From Oscillatoriales cyanobacterium (GTDB taxonomy: Bacteria; Cyanobacteriota; Cyanobacteriia; Cyanobacteriales; Laspinemataceae), in assembly GCA_011390955.1 (NCBI GenBank), contig JAABRM010000058.1, positions 1 through 45,567 of the forward strand: a stretch of 45,567 nt of DNA. The letters are read 5' to 3'. The position numbers and the translations under genes are program-made. Numbering within the stretch: the first letter of the stretch is position 1; every line of letters begins with the position of its first letter. The notes beneath the pieces are model-generated. The model did not search any database and had not been told where the DNA came from. It saw only the letters and a list, made by a program, of their open reading frames with translations. Positions 1-7,320 of this stretch are shown here, piece by piece.

Positions 1-354
1 TTTATGCTGTCGGTTAATTATATGTTTCTCAACTAACTGCATTTGACTCGACAAGAGTAAATTTTTCACTTTGACAATGATATATGAGTATAATTAAACT
101 TGTCAATCCGGCTGGCCAAAAATCTCTGATGAGCCAAAACGTTCTCTAATGAGCCAAAACGTAGATCGGGGCGAGGGCAAGCGCCCCGAACAGCTATCCA
201 GTAATTATTGTGCCACAAGGGTTTCTAGTATGTTTACGAAAATTAGTCCCCCTGCCAAAATGTTCGACTACTTAAGTGATGTCTCCAGATCTGACGGCAA
301 GACAAAAGCTACCCATTTTTGAGTAGCAATGGGTAACTCTGTCCAACAATTACG
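1..354. other. Gene-free left edge with tandem repeat and hairpins
   Basis: I see no convincing gene here. A 20-bp unit (TCTCTRATGAGCCAAAACGT) occurs twice in tandem at 123-142 and 143-162 with one mismatch. It is followed by a GC-rich hairpin with arms CGGGGCG at 167-173 and CGCCCCG at 182-188. A second dyad, TACCCAT at 310-316 with ATGGGTA at 329-335, lies just past the end of the minus-strand lipoprotein gene. Read on that strand it is followed by a short T-rich run, so it could be a weak terminator. Confidence 0.5.
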
Positions 355-1071
355 TTACAGTTTCAAACCCCGTTCGGTGAACTGAACCGCCTTAATTTTC
401 CAGTCAGGATGATTGATTAAGGTTTCTCGGAGGCTACCAAAGAGGGCAAACTGTTCGCACATAGATAGAGAGATAAACTGACGACGCGAGTCAGGTTTGA
501 GGCGTAAATCAACGGTGGCGACTCCATCGTCATCAATATTAATCCGATACCCGGCAACGGTAAAATCAGCGCTATTTCTTTCTTGCAATACTTTGCTCAC
601 CGCTGCATCCATTGCCCGATCGCGATCGACGGCTACGGGTTCGGGCATCAGCTTTTTGCATTCAATATCCGGTTGATATAAATTCACTCTCACGGTTTTG
701 AGCGGATCTGGCTTGATCTGAAGGGGTAAGTTTTGCGGGACAATTTTAGGCGATCCTTCTGTCGTGGATTTCGGTGGTGCCACCCTGTAGGGGCGAAGCA
801 TTCCGGTAGATATGGTATCGCTAAAAACCGGCAACGTATTCCCGGAATGCTTCGCCCTCGCTTCATCAACAGATTTCGGCGGGGCGTTTCCCGTAAAGGA
901 TCCGCTTTGCGGAATCGCCTCTGTTTGAGTTATTGCCTTGGGTTGGGGCAGGGCAACTGCCGTGGACTGCACCTCTGTGGAAGTGCGACACCCGGTTAAA
1001 CTCAGTAAAATCATGCCAGTAAGGGTCACTCTGGCGATATATTTTTTGAGGACGCAATTAAAATTGGTCAT
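355..1071 (-). CDS. GerMN-domain lipoprotein (spore-germination-like)
   Basis: Predicted exported lipoprotein of about 238 residues. The N-terminus has basic residues, a short hydrophobic stretch and a lipobox ending LLSLTGC, so the mature protein should be anchored through this cysteine. A proline-rich linker follows, then a C-terminal domain of about 85 residues starting near [12 protein letters not shown] and containing [15 protein letters not shown] recognise this as the GerMN-type domain found in many cyanobacterial proteins annotated as sporulation/germination; its role in non-spore-formers is unknown. I chose the ATG at 1071; an in-frame ATG at 1077 and GTG at 1086 would overlap pyrB. 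The linker contains a palindromic DNA repeat read in frame (separate entry). It is divergent from pyrB, with the two starts only about 4 bp apart. Confidence 0.75.
   Translation of the reverse strand: MTNFNCVLKKYIARVTLTGMILLSLTGCRTSTEVQSTAVALPQPKAITQTEAIPQSGSFTGNAPPKSVDEARAKHSGNTLPVFSDTISTGMLRPYRVAPPKSTTEGSPKIVPQNLPLQIKPDPLKTVRVNLYQPDIECKKLMPEPVAVDRDRAMDAAVSKVLQERNSADFTVAGYRINIDDDGVATVDLRLKPDSRRQFISLSMCEQFALFGSLRETLINHPDWKIKAVQFTERGLKL
767..885. repeat. Palindromic element inside the lipoprotein reading frame
   Basis: Perfect 16-bp inverted repeats GGGCGAAGCATTCCGG (791-806) and CCGGAATGCTTCGCCC (842-857) flank a 35-bp centre. Just outside lie imperfect 14-bp direct repeats, GATTTCGGTGGTGC (767-780) and GATTTCGGCGGGGC (872-885), 12 of 14 identical, which resemble a target duplication. 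The gene reads through without a stop, and the protein repeats APPKS on both sides. A similar palindrome lies in intergenic DNA at 37131-37200. Confidence 0.75.
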
Positions 1072-1075
1072 AACC

Positions 1076-2068
1076 ATGTCTACCACCTCTTGGACTCACC
1101 GCCACATTATTTCTTTAGAAAGTTTTACTCCTGCCGACTATGACACCGTACTGCAAACCGCTGCCAGTTTTCGGGAAGTGCTCTCCCGTCGGGTGAAGAA
1201 AGTTCCCACCCTCCAAGGTCAAGTGGTGACAAATTTATTTTTTGAACCCTCCACCCGGACTCGCAGTAGTTTTGAACTGGCAGCCAAACGTCTAAGTGCA
1301 GATACCCTCAATTTTGCCCCCGGTTCTTCTTCCTTGACCAAAGGAGAAACGATTTTAGATACGGCAAAAACCTATCTGGCAATGGGAACTGACTTGATGG
1401 TAATTCGCCATCAACAGGCAGGAGTTCCCCAGGCGATCGCCAACGAAATGGATCGTTTGCAATCAGGAGTCGGGGTTCTCAATGCCGGGGACGGTCAGCA
1501 TGAACACCCCTCCCAAGCACTCCTCGATCTGTTTACGATTTGCCTGGTCTTAGATCCGGAACAGCCTCGACTCGACCTGTTAGCAGGCAAAAAAATCGCT
1601 ATTGTGGGCGATGTTCTGCATTCACGGGTGGCGCGATCGAATATCTGGAGTTTAACCGCTGCGGCAGGGGCAGAGTTGCATTTAGCCGGCCCACCGACAC
1701 TGCTGCCTCAGTTGTTTGGGGCGATGGGTCAGAACCGACCGGGGAAAATGTTTTTACATTGGAACTTAGATCCAGCTTTAGAAAATGCTGATTTTGTAAT
1801 GACCTTGCGATTGCAGAAAGAACGCATGAGTCAGCATTTGTTACCCAGTGGTCGAGAATATCATCAACAATTCGGCATTACCCGCGATCGCCTCAAACTG
1901 TGTAAACCTGGGGTCAAAGTGCTGCACCCAGGGCCAGTCAACCGAGGGGTTGAGCTCAGTTCTGACCTGATGGACTCCCCCGAATTCAGCCTAGTTTCCC
2001 AACAAGTGACCAGTGGGGTAGCCGTGCGTATGGCCTTGTTATACCTGATGGGGGGTGGCAAAATTTGA
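1076..2068 (+). CDS. pyrB: Aspartate carbamoyltransferase catalytic subunit
   Basis: Condenses carbamoyl phosphate with aspartate to give N-carbamoyl-aspartate, the first committed step of pyrimidine synthesis, in the cytoplasm. The protein of about 330 residues has the carbamoyl-phosphate motif [13 protein letters not shown] near residue 55, the HPSQALLDL segment, and the C-terminal HPGPVNRG motif. The open frame extends upstream to 938, but homologues start close to [15 protein letters not shown], so I use the ATG at 1076. That leaves about 4 bp to the start of the divergent lipoprotein gene, so its promoter must lie within that gene's 5' coding region. moaE follows immediately and is probably co-transcribed. 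No pyrI-like regulatory subunit gene is adjacent. Confidence 0.96.
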   Translation: MSTTSWTHRHIISLESFTPADYDTVLQTAASFREVLSRRVKKVPTLQGQVVTNLFFEPSTRTRSSFELAAKRLSADTLNFAPGSSSLTKGETILDTAKTYLAMGTDLMVIRHQQAGVPQAIANEMDRLQSGVGVLNAGDGQHEHPSQALLDLFTICLVLDPEQPRLDLLAGKKIAIVGDVLHSRVARSNIWSLTAAAGAELHLAGPPTLLPQLFGAMGQNRPGKMFLHWNLDPALENADFVMTLRLQKERMSQHLLPSGREYHQQFGITRDRLKLCKPGVKVLHPGPVNRGVELSSDLMDSPEFSLVSQQVTSGVAVRMALLYLMGGGKI

Positions 2069-2076
2069 ATCTTGAT

Positions 2077-2568
2077 ATGAATCCTGTGCTGAAAACTGCC
2101 CCATCTCTTATAGAACAAGATCCGCGCGATCGCTTTGCCATCACTTTTGCGCCCTTATCCCTGGACGAAGTTTATCGGCTGGCTGACGATCCGGCCAATG
2201 GTGCGGTGGTGGTTATGAGTGGCACAGTCCGCAATCAAACCGATGGTAAACCAGTGGTGTTTCTGGAATATCAGGCTTATGAACCAATGGCGATCGCGAT
2301 TTTTCGTCAAATCGCCGCCCAAATTAGGCAACAATGGCCTGATGTGAATCGGGTGGTGATTCACCATCGTACCGGCAGCCTGAAAATCGGTGACATTAGC
2401 GTCCTGGTGGCGGTGGGTTGTCCCCATCGGGGAGAAGCCTTTGCTGCTTGCCGCTATGCGATCGACACCCTAAAACATAATGCGCCGATTTGGAAAAAAG
2501 AGCATTGGGCTGATGGTTCTAGCCATTGGGTCAGCATTGGGGCTTGTGAAACCGAATCCGTCCCCTAA
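2077..2568 (+). CDS. moaE: Molybdopterin synthase catalytic subunit MoaE
   Basis: Large subunit of molybdopterin synthase, which with the thiocarboxylated MoaD transfers sulfur to precursor Z (cPMP) in molybdenum cofactor synthesis. The 163-residue protein shows the typical GAVVVMSGTVRNQTDG start of the fold, the HRTGSLKIGD segment, and the active-site region KHNAPIWKKE near the C-terminus with its conserved lysines. The frame can begin with TTG at 2065, overlapping the pyrB stop as TTGA, but the ATG at 2077 fits the family better. It is tightly linked to pyrB and probably translated from the same transcript. No moaD is seen in the window. Confidence 0.94.
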   Translation: MNPVLKTAPSLIEQDPRDRFAITFAPLSLDEVYRLADDPANGAVVVMSGTVRNQTDGKPVVFLEYQAYEPMAIAIFRQIAAQIRQQWPDVNRVVIHHRTGSLKIGDISVLVAVGCPHRGEAFAACRYAIDTLKHNAPIWKKEHWADGSSHWVSIGACETESVP

Positions 2569-2593
2569 ACAGCAGCGATCGATTAATTTTAGA

Positions 2594-2745
2594 TAAGTAG
2601 ATGTGCATAAATAAATTCACCACAGACCCCATTAGATGCATTGTCATTCCCGCCGATGGCGGCCTTCGCGGGGGTAAACTCCGACGGGAATCCACAGACT
2701 ATCAGGGGGGAACGAAAAGTGCAATTAATTATGTTCACCTACTTA
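2594..2745. mobile_element. MITE-like element, family A, copy 1
   Basis: About 152 bp bounded by inverted termini: TAAGTAGATGTGCATAAATA at the left, and the reverse complement of TAAGTAGGTGAACATAATTA at the right. The right end continues inward as the complement of TTGCACTTTTCGTTC, exactly as in the copies at 14414 and 38205, so this copy is inverted relative to them. The centre contains CATTCCCGC hairpin sequence. It has no coding capacity, so any movement would need a transposase supplied in trans. Confidence 0.8.
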
Positions 2746-2830
2746 TCCGCAGATATCTAAAATCAGACATTTGAAATCAGACTTTTTCATCGGGGACTGC
2801 CATACTGGTGCTAAAACCGATCCCCCCCAA

Positions 2831-2861
2831 CCCCCCTTAAAAAGGGGGCTTTTTATAATTT
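2831..2861 (+). terminator. Hairpin with T-run, terminator-like
   Basis: CCCCC at 2832-2836 pairs with GGGGG at 2844-2848 across TTAAAAA, followed by CTTTTTATAATTTT. The shape fits a Rho-independent terminator on the plus strand, about 260 bp after moaE and beyond the MITE. C-rich/G-rich versions of this hairpin are also common dispersed repeats in cyanobacteria, so the terminator role is uncertain. Confidence 0.45.
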
Positions 2862-3557
2862 TGCCAGAATTGTCTAATCGAGATAACTTTTCAAAAAATC
2901 ACGCGGTTTTTCGGTGCATAGTCCACAGGAAAAACCAGGGATTTTTCTCTGGTTAAAAAATAATTGGCCGCAGTTTTGAGGCGATAATACCGAGGACGAT
3001 CTACGGATAATTTTAGGCTTTTCAGAATTGTTTATCTTTTGTCGGCGAAATAAAAAGTAGGTTAAATTTAGGTAAACATAGAGATAGTTACCGGAAAAGA
3101 TATCTTTTTGGATTTTTTGGTATAATCATTCATAAAGATTGGATTAAAAGAATTAAGCTAAGATTAAAACGATCTGTTTGATACATTTATGAGTAATGGA
3201 TAATGTATAATGAATCATAGATAATCGGAAATAAATAATGGGAATTTGATTATAGCATAAAATTCAGTAGAATTACTGAAGTTTTTCTGAGAAAATTGTC
3301 CCATAATTTATCTAGAATCGTTCAGTTCCAGGCATAGCATCTGAAATTCAGGAACATCGCCAAATCTTGCGGATATTGCTGGTGAAAGCTTGAAGTATAA
3401 TTTAAGGTCAACCGGCTCTGTCCTGGCTCTACTCAACTCTTGATTGGTGACAGCCATTCTTAAAAGTGCCTACTGAGCCCTGGAAAAATTCAGGAACATC
3501 TGCCACAATGGCACTGTCAACCATCAAGGAATCTGTTCTTTAGCTAATTCCACTTCC
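2862..3557. other. Long AT-rich region upstream of the sigma gene
   Basis: About 700 bp without a convincing reading frame. The first part is AT-rich with runs of ATAATG-like sequence near 3190-3240. The part close to the sigma gene holds two copies of ATTCAGGAACATC (3346-3358 and 3488-3500), which may be promoter elements (separate entry). It could hold a long leader or a small RNA gene, but I see no structure that identifies one. Confidence 0.4.
3493..3520 (+). promoter_or_regulatory. Candidate ECF-type promoter of the sigma operon
   Basis: GGAAC at 3493-3497 followed after 18 bp by GTCAA at 3516-3520, about 40 bp before the start codon. GGAAC is the classic -35 core of ECF sigma promoters, and these genes are commonly autoregulated. 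The same ATTCAGGAACATC string occurs once more at 3346-3358, without an obvious -10 partner. The spacing is a little long, so this remains a suggestion. Confidence 0.35.
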
Positions 3558-4214
3558 ATGAGTTACTCTCCTTCTGCATCTTGGTCCAATTCCCAAACCG
3601 CCAAAACCCAAGCGGTTGCATCCCCAGAACAACTTTCAAATAACGATTTGGTACTACGTTGTCAGGAAGGGGTGCATCCCGATCGCGCTGCCTTTGCTGA
3701 ACTGCTGCGTCGTCATCAGTCCCATGTGGAAAAGATTCTTTACCACTTGGCCCCTGACTGGCAAGACCGAGCAGATTTAGCCCAAGAAGTTTGGATCCGG
3801 GTTTATCGCAATGTCAATCGCTTAAAAGATCCCGTGAAGTTCCGGGGTTGGCTGAGTCGGATTGCCACTAACCTGTTTTACGATGAATTGCGTAAGCGCA
3901 AACGGGTACGTCCCCCGATTTCTCTTGATGCTCCTCGCATGGTAGAGGATGGAGAAATGGATTGGGATATTGCCGCCGATCGCCCAGGACCAGATGAAGA
4001 CCTGAGTACCCGTGAGTTTTACGACCAACTGCGAGAAGCGATCGCCGATTTGCCGGAAGTTTTTAGAACAACTATTGTCTTACGGGAAATCGATGGCATG
4101 GCTTATGAGGAAATCGCCGAAATTACCGGCGTATCCCTGGGAACCGTCAAGTCCCGCATTGCCAGAGCTCGCCAACGCTTACAAGTTCAATTACAAGACT
4201 ATTTGAATAGTTAA
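3558..4214 (+). CDS. sigG: ECF-type RNA polymerase sigma factor (SigG-like)
   Basis: Alternative sigma factor of about 218 residues directing RNA polymerase to stress-type promoters. Region 2 covers FAELLRRHQSHVEKILYHL to DLAQEVWIRVYRN and the LSRIATNLFYDELRKRKR DNA-melting/-10 segment. An acidic linker follows, then region 4 with LPEVFRTTIVLREIDGMAYEEIA and the helix-turn-helix GVSLGTVKSRIARARQRL. Regions 1 and 3 are missing, as in ECF factors. The sequence and the downstream gene for a membrane protein with an anti-sigma-like N-terminus resemble cyanobacterial SigG loci. A 12-bp tandem repeat begins in the last codons and runs past the stop. The sigG name is by resemblance. Confidence 0.85.
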   Translation: MSYSPSASWSNSQTAKTQAVASPEQLSNNDLVLRCQEGVHPDRAAFAELLRRHQSHVEKILYHLAPDWQDRADLAQEVWIRVYRNVNRLKDPVKFRGWLSRIATNLFYDELRKRKRVRPPISLDAPRMVEDGEMDWDIAADRPGPDEDLSTREFYDQLREAIADLPEVFRTTIVLREIDGMAYEEIAEITGVSLGTVKSRIARARQRLQVQLQDYLNS

Positions 4215-4328
4215 TTTGAATAGTTAATTTGAATAGTTGATTTAAGTTGATTTAAATAGTTAAAAACTCTTACCTCCACTCCATTAGCTTGGCCATCAGC
4301 TTTGCCATTAGCTTTGCCATCAGCTTTG
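4201..4328. repeat. Two 12-bp tandem repeat arrays between sigma and anti-sigma genes
   Basis: The first array repeats TTGAATAGTTAA from about 4203 to 4250, starting within the last codons and stop of the sigma gene. The second has four 12-bp units CCATYAGCTTKG at 4281-4328. The reverse strand has a 72-codon frame across it encoding a KADGKANG-type repeat, which I regard as a by-product. The arrays separate the two genes by about 260 bp and may affect their coupling. Confidence 0.7.
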
Positions 4329-4472
4329 CTATCTTCCCAGGCATTCTGGAAAGAGTGAGGATTTCCGCCGATGGCATCGTATATCGAGGGAGAAAAATTT
4401 GTTAACATTAGTAATGAGATACCTTGCATTTTTTATTCGGGGTATTTTTCCCCAGTTTAACTTGGTGGTGAT

Positions 4473-5069
4473 GTGAAAATGACCTCCAGAACCGAGTCAT
4501 ATAACAATCATTCCATTGATCCCCTGCCTGGGAGCCCTCGCTTACCAGCACAAAGCCCCCTTGCCCAAGCCGATAGTCTGGCTGCAAAGCTGAATCTTGA
4601 TGCGTTCTCATTGCTGAGTGCCTATATCGATGGTGAAGCAACCCCAGACGAACGCCGTCAGGTGAATGAATGGCTGGATAACGATCCAGAAGTGAAAAGC
4701 CTGTATTTGCATTTGTTGCGGATTCGCCAAAATCTCCAGCAAATGCCCGTTCCCCAATCATCGGCATCTACTGCTGAGACGGTTGAGCGATTTTTCTGGC
4801 TGTTGGATCGACGTCGTCGTCGAATGATGGTGAAGATGGGTGGTGGGGCGATCGCGGCTTTGTTTATGGCCGCCCTTTCTGGTCTGGTTCCCGGAGTCCC
4901 TTCGGTGACACAGTTGGCGAATTCTTCTGACAGTAAGATGGAATCCCAGCAATTAACGATCGCCTTAAACCGACCGATTGTGCCGATTCCTAAAGCTGCG
5001 GTGGCTGTGCCTGTGGATCGGCTAAATTACCCATTGTCTGCCGATCGCGATACCAAAGATCGAGAATAA
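4473..5069 (+). CDS. Probable anti-sigma factor, single-pass membrane protein
   Basis: Protein of about 198 residues. Residues 40-95 (FSLLSAYIDGEATPDERRQVNEWLDNDPE) resemble the cytoplasmic sigma-binding domain of RseA/zinc-less anti-sigma factors. A basic patch RRRRRMM precedes one hydrophobic segment, GGGAIAALFMAALSGLVPG (about 125-143), after which the chain would be periplasmic or lumenal. There is no HxxxCxxC motif, so it is not a ZAS-type factor. It follows the ECF sigma gene on the same strand and probably holds that factor inactive until a signal releases it. Start is GTG at 4473 or ATG at 4479; a GGTGGTG stretch lies just upstream. Confidence 0.7.
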   Translation: MKMTSRTESYNNHSIDPLPGSPRLPAQSPLAQADSLAAKLNLDAFSLLSAYIDGEATPDERRQVNEWLDNDPEVKSLYLHLLRIRQNLQQMPVPQSSASTAETVERFFWLLDRRRRRMMVKMGGGAIAALFMAALSGLVPGVPSVTQLANSSDSKMESQQLTIALNRPIVPIPKAAVAVPVDRLNYPLSADRDTKDRE

Positions 5070-5119
5070 GTCGGGACATGGTTTCCATCGTTGTTAATCT
5101 TAATCATGTCCAGCTTTAA

Positions 5120-5545
5120 TCAAGGGCGATCGCATTTATCGGCGACCTCCTGGTGCCAAATTCCTTCTGGTAAAAACACTCCGCCCCGCAAATCGACTCG
5201 CTGCGGTGTCATAATATATGTCCAAACTAATCCCATCAATGTGCCGGTGACAGTGTACACTTCAATCTGTTGCCGGTTATATTCGTTTTCTTCGGCGGGT
5301 CGATTTGGCGCGTAGCCTTCTAATACATCAATACTTTGAAAAATATGCGGGTCAGTAAAAGATAAGACAACTCCGCGCACTTTCCCTTCACCTAATGTCA
5401 TTCCGGGATAACCCAGTTCGCATAAGTGGAAGAGTTGCCCATAAGCGATCGCTTCTTCCGCTTTGATGACCTTCCCTTCACAATAGCGGGAATAGTTGCA
5501 TTCACCGGGTTTGAGTGTGCCGTAGACGAATATTTTGACTAACAT
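5120..5545 (-). CDS. Gamma-glutamylcyclotransferase-fold (AIG2-like) protein
   Basis: Cytosolic protein of about 141 residues with the GGCT/AIG2 signature near the N-terminus, MLVKIFVYGTLKPGECN. YGQLFHLCELGYPGM follows, then the glutamate-containing VLEGYAPNRPAEENEYNRQQIEV segment. Family members release 5-oxoproline from gamma-glutamyl peptides or amines, but the substrate here is unknown. The frame extends upstream to 5674, but that part is only translated tandem repeat (QPTTNN units), so I start at the ATG at 5545. The TTGTTGG array begins within 3 bp of the start codon, leaving no normal ribosome binding site. The gene is convergent with the anti-sigma gene. Confidence 0.82.
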   Translation of the reverse strand: MLVKIFVYGTLKPGECNYSRYCEGKVIKAEEAIAYGQLFHLCELGYPGMTLGEGKVRGVVLSFTDPHIFQSIDVLEGYAPNRPAEENEYNRQQIEVYTVTGTLMGLVWTYIMTPQRVDLRGGVFLPEGIWHQEVADKCDRP

Positions 5546-5785
5546 ATTGTTGGTTGTTGGTTGTTGGTTGTTGGTTGTTGGTTGTTGGTTGTTGGTTGTT
5601 GGTTGTTGGGGAAAGTGATGCATTGAAAAGTTAAAAGTGATGCATTGAAAAGTTAAAAAAATATCACTATTCACTATTCACTATTCACTATTCACTATTC
5701 ACTTTCTCCTCCGCTCCTCCCTCCGCCCCTCTGCTCCTCTGCTCCTCTGCTCCTCTGCTCCTCTGCTCCTCTGCCCCTCCGCCCC
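5546..5785. repeat. Composite short tandem repeat cluster (STRR)
   Basis: Four arrays follow each other directly. (TTGTTGG)n runs at about 5547-5609. A 22-bp unit starting GTGATGCATTGAAAAG occurs twice at 5615-5658. The 7-mer CACTATT runs at about 5662-5703, and the 8-mer CTCCTCTG at about 5704-5785. They sit directly upstream of the GGCT-fold gene on the minus strand. The same 7- and 8-mers recur at other gene boundaries in this window. Confidence 0.85.
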
Positions 5786-5789
5786 CCTA

Positions 5790-5985
5790 CACCACGGCAA
5801 AGGGAAGCCCCCTCACAGGGGCTTCCCTGGTGAAGTGTGGAGCATATAGGGATTTGCCTGGCCCGGAATTACACTTTAAGAATCTGATGTTTTTAACCCG
5901 ATAAGGCGGACGCTTAAGGCGCAACTCCGGGCCGGGCGACCCTGGCTATGCTTGGGCTTTTTTTGCTGATTTGAAAAGCCCCTAT
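5790..5985. ncRNA. Possible structured RNA of unknown family
   Basis: A compact, strongly paired region. One hairpin has arms GGGAAGCCCC and GGGGCTTCCC (about 5802-5827). A rod-like stem then pairs GCCTGGCCCGGA (about 5856-5867) with TCCGGGCCGGGC (about 5927-5938), and AGCATA/AGGG outside it with CCCT/TATGCT. The loop of about 60 nt carries no motif I recognise. On the plus strand the stem is followed by GGGCTTTTTTT. On the minus strand the outer hairpin would precede the GGCT gene like an attenuator. It is not recognisably 6S, SRP, tmRNA, RNase P or a common riboswitch. The strand is undecided. Confidence 0.3.
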
Positions 5986-6211
5986 TAACCGGAATCATTA
6001 ATTATTATAATAATGGATTTGGTTTTATTTGTCAATAGGTTTAAAATAAAAAAAACGGTTCTTTGGGATAACTTTTACATCTCACTTTTAAGGCGAAAAC
6101 TCGATAAAATTTCTGGGGGATAACGGTAAGCAGACCTATAGCCATCCGGCTAATCGCGCTTTTTGCTATATTTGAGTTGTTAAAATATGGGAGTATATCT
6201 CATTTACGCTT

Positions 6212-6496
6212 ATGACATTAACCCTCACCCTTCCCCCAGAATTAGAGCAGTATCTCTATCAACAAGCAAAACAGCATGGGCTTTCCGTTGAAGCTGTAAC
6301 CTTGCAGCTTTTGAGCGAATCTATTTTATCAAGGCAAAAAGAATCTGAAGCAGCGGATATCCTGCAAACCTGGATTGATGACAAAGATGTTGCAGAACAG
6401 AAAGAAACAGGAAATTACCTGATTCAAGCATTAGATGAAGATCGGCTTTCTGAACGCCAGTTATTTCCTTTGGATATGAAAGGAGTCACCTGGTGA
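6212..6496 (+). CDS. Antitoxin-like small protein of a VapBC-type pair
   Basis: Protein of 94 residues beginning MTLTLTLPPELEQYLYQQAKQHGLSVE, a short strand-helix segment reminiscent of ribbon-helix-helix antitoxins. The C-terminal part is acidic (EAADILQTWIDDKDVAEQ, LDEDRLSE) and could wrap around and inhibit the toxin. The stop overlaps the start of the following PIN gene in a GTGA arrangement, as expected for translational coupling of a type II toxin-antitoxin operon. Antitoxin identity rests mainly on this context. Confidence 0.65.
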   Translation: MTLTLTLPPELEQYLYQQAKQHGLSVEAVTLQLLSESILSRQKESEAADILQTWIDDKDVAEQKETGNYLIQALDEDRLSERQLFPLDMKGVTW

Positions 6497-6945
6497 AACA
6501 AGTTATTGTACTCGATACGGGTATAATTGGACTGGTCACTAATCCCAGTCTATCAGAGCAAGCCATCGCCTGTAACCAGTGGCTTCAGTCTCATCTCAGA
6601 TCGGGCAGCCGAGTAATTCTACCAGAAATTGCCGATTATGAAGTCCGTCGTGAGTTGTTGCGGGCAAATAAAACCAAGGGAATTTCTCGTTTAGAACAAT
6701 TAGCCAAGCTAACTGAATACCTACCAATTACAACGGTTGCTATGCGTCAAGCTGCCGATCTGTGGGCAAAAGCTCGGCAGAAGGGTCAACCAACAGCAGG
6801 GGACAAAACCATTGACGGTGATATGATTTTGATCGCGCAGGCTATGACTCTAGGAAACTCTAATGTTGTGATTGCAACCACCAATGTGAGTCATATGTCG
6901 AGGTTTATTGCTGCGGATTTATGGCAAAACATTCTGAGTGATTAG
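6493..6945 (+). CDS. PIN-domain toxin (VapC-like ribonuclease)
   Basis: PIN-fold protein of 150 residues, expected to be a Mg2+-dependent RNase. The first acidic residue is in VIVLDTGIIGLV, the conserved glutamate in LPEIADYEVRREL, and the later acidic cluster in DKTIDGDMILIAQA. The C-terminus VVIATTNVSHMSRF matches the usual (T/D)xNxxHF segment. Translation starts with GTG at 6493, preceded by GGAG and overlapping the antitoxin stop. The three-residue acidic set looks complete, so the enzyme is probably active. Confidence 0.8.
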   Translation: MKQVIVLDTGIIGLVTNPSLSEQAIACNQWLQSHLRSGSRVILPEIADYEVRRELLRANKTKGISRLEQLAKLTEYLPITTVAMRQAADLWAKARQKGQPTAGDKTIDGDMILIAQAMTLGNSNVVIATTNVSHMSRFIAADLWQNILSD

Positions 6946-6992
6946 TGGCGTTTTTTCAGCGGTGTTTAGATTAATAAATCACTTCTGTATTG

Positions 6993-7055
6993 GCGAAGTA
7001 TGACCTTAATAAATCTCTGATTTTCAGCAATGATTTGTCGGCGGTCATACTTCGC
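6993..7055. repeat. Palindromic repeat after the PIN gene
   Basis: Inverted arms GCGAAGTATGACC (6993-7005) and GGTCATACTTCGC (7043-7055) match over all 13 bp around a 37-bp centre. It lies about 50 bp after the PIN toxin stop and may form a terminator-like stem, but no T-run follows. Confidence 0.65.
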
Positions 7056-7144
7056 TTCTACTTTAATTTTTAGTTTATTAAATTGAAAAAATAATCCGAA
7101 ATTACGTTCTAAAAACTTACTTATAAATTCAGAATCATCAGACA

Positions 7145-7314
7145 AGAAACCGGGTTTCTGGGATAACTTTTATATTTCTTGGGTCAGGGTAAAAGAAAGA
7201 AACCCGGTTTCTGAGAGAGGGCGATCGCGCCCCCCAACCCGCAAACAAGAAACCGGGTTTCTGGGATAACTTTTATATTTGTTGGGTAAGGCTAAAAAAA
7301 GAAACCCGGTTTCT
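7145..7314. repeat. Two copies of the AGAAACCGGGTTTCT paired palindrome
   Basis: Each copy is about 67 bp: AGAAACCGGGTTTCT, a spacer containing GGGATAACTTTTATATTT, then AGAAACCCGGTTTCT. Copies lie at 7145-7212 and 7248-7314, separated by a HIP1-containing linker with CCCCCCAACCCGCAAAC. The second ends 6 bp before the stop of the DUF3368 gene, so it also forms that gene's 3' flank. A third copy with the same linker is at 8143-8208, on the other side of this toxin-antitoxin pair. Confidence 0.85.
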
Positions 7315-7320
7315 GGGTGA

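Noticed and set aside
938-1075. N-terminal extension of pyrB by 46 codons
   Set aside because: It would overlap the lipoprotein signal sequence on the other strand and does not resemble ATCase; the ATG at 1076 matches the family.
1540-1791. Frame within pyrB and similar shadows inside other genes
   Set aside because: They lie wholly within well-supported coding regions in other frames.
2771-2956. 61-codon frame after the first MITE
   Set aside because: It runs through the C/G hairpin repeat and has no start context or similarity.
4211-4429. Minus-strand 72-codon frame with KADGKANG repeats
   Set aside because: It is a translation of the 12-bp tandem array between the sigma and anti-sigma genes, with no independent support.
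5546-5674. N-terminal extension of the GGCT-fold protein
   Set aside because: It consists of QPTTNN repeats encoded by the STRR, and the family begins at MLVKIFVYGTL.
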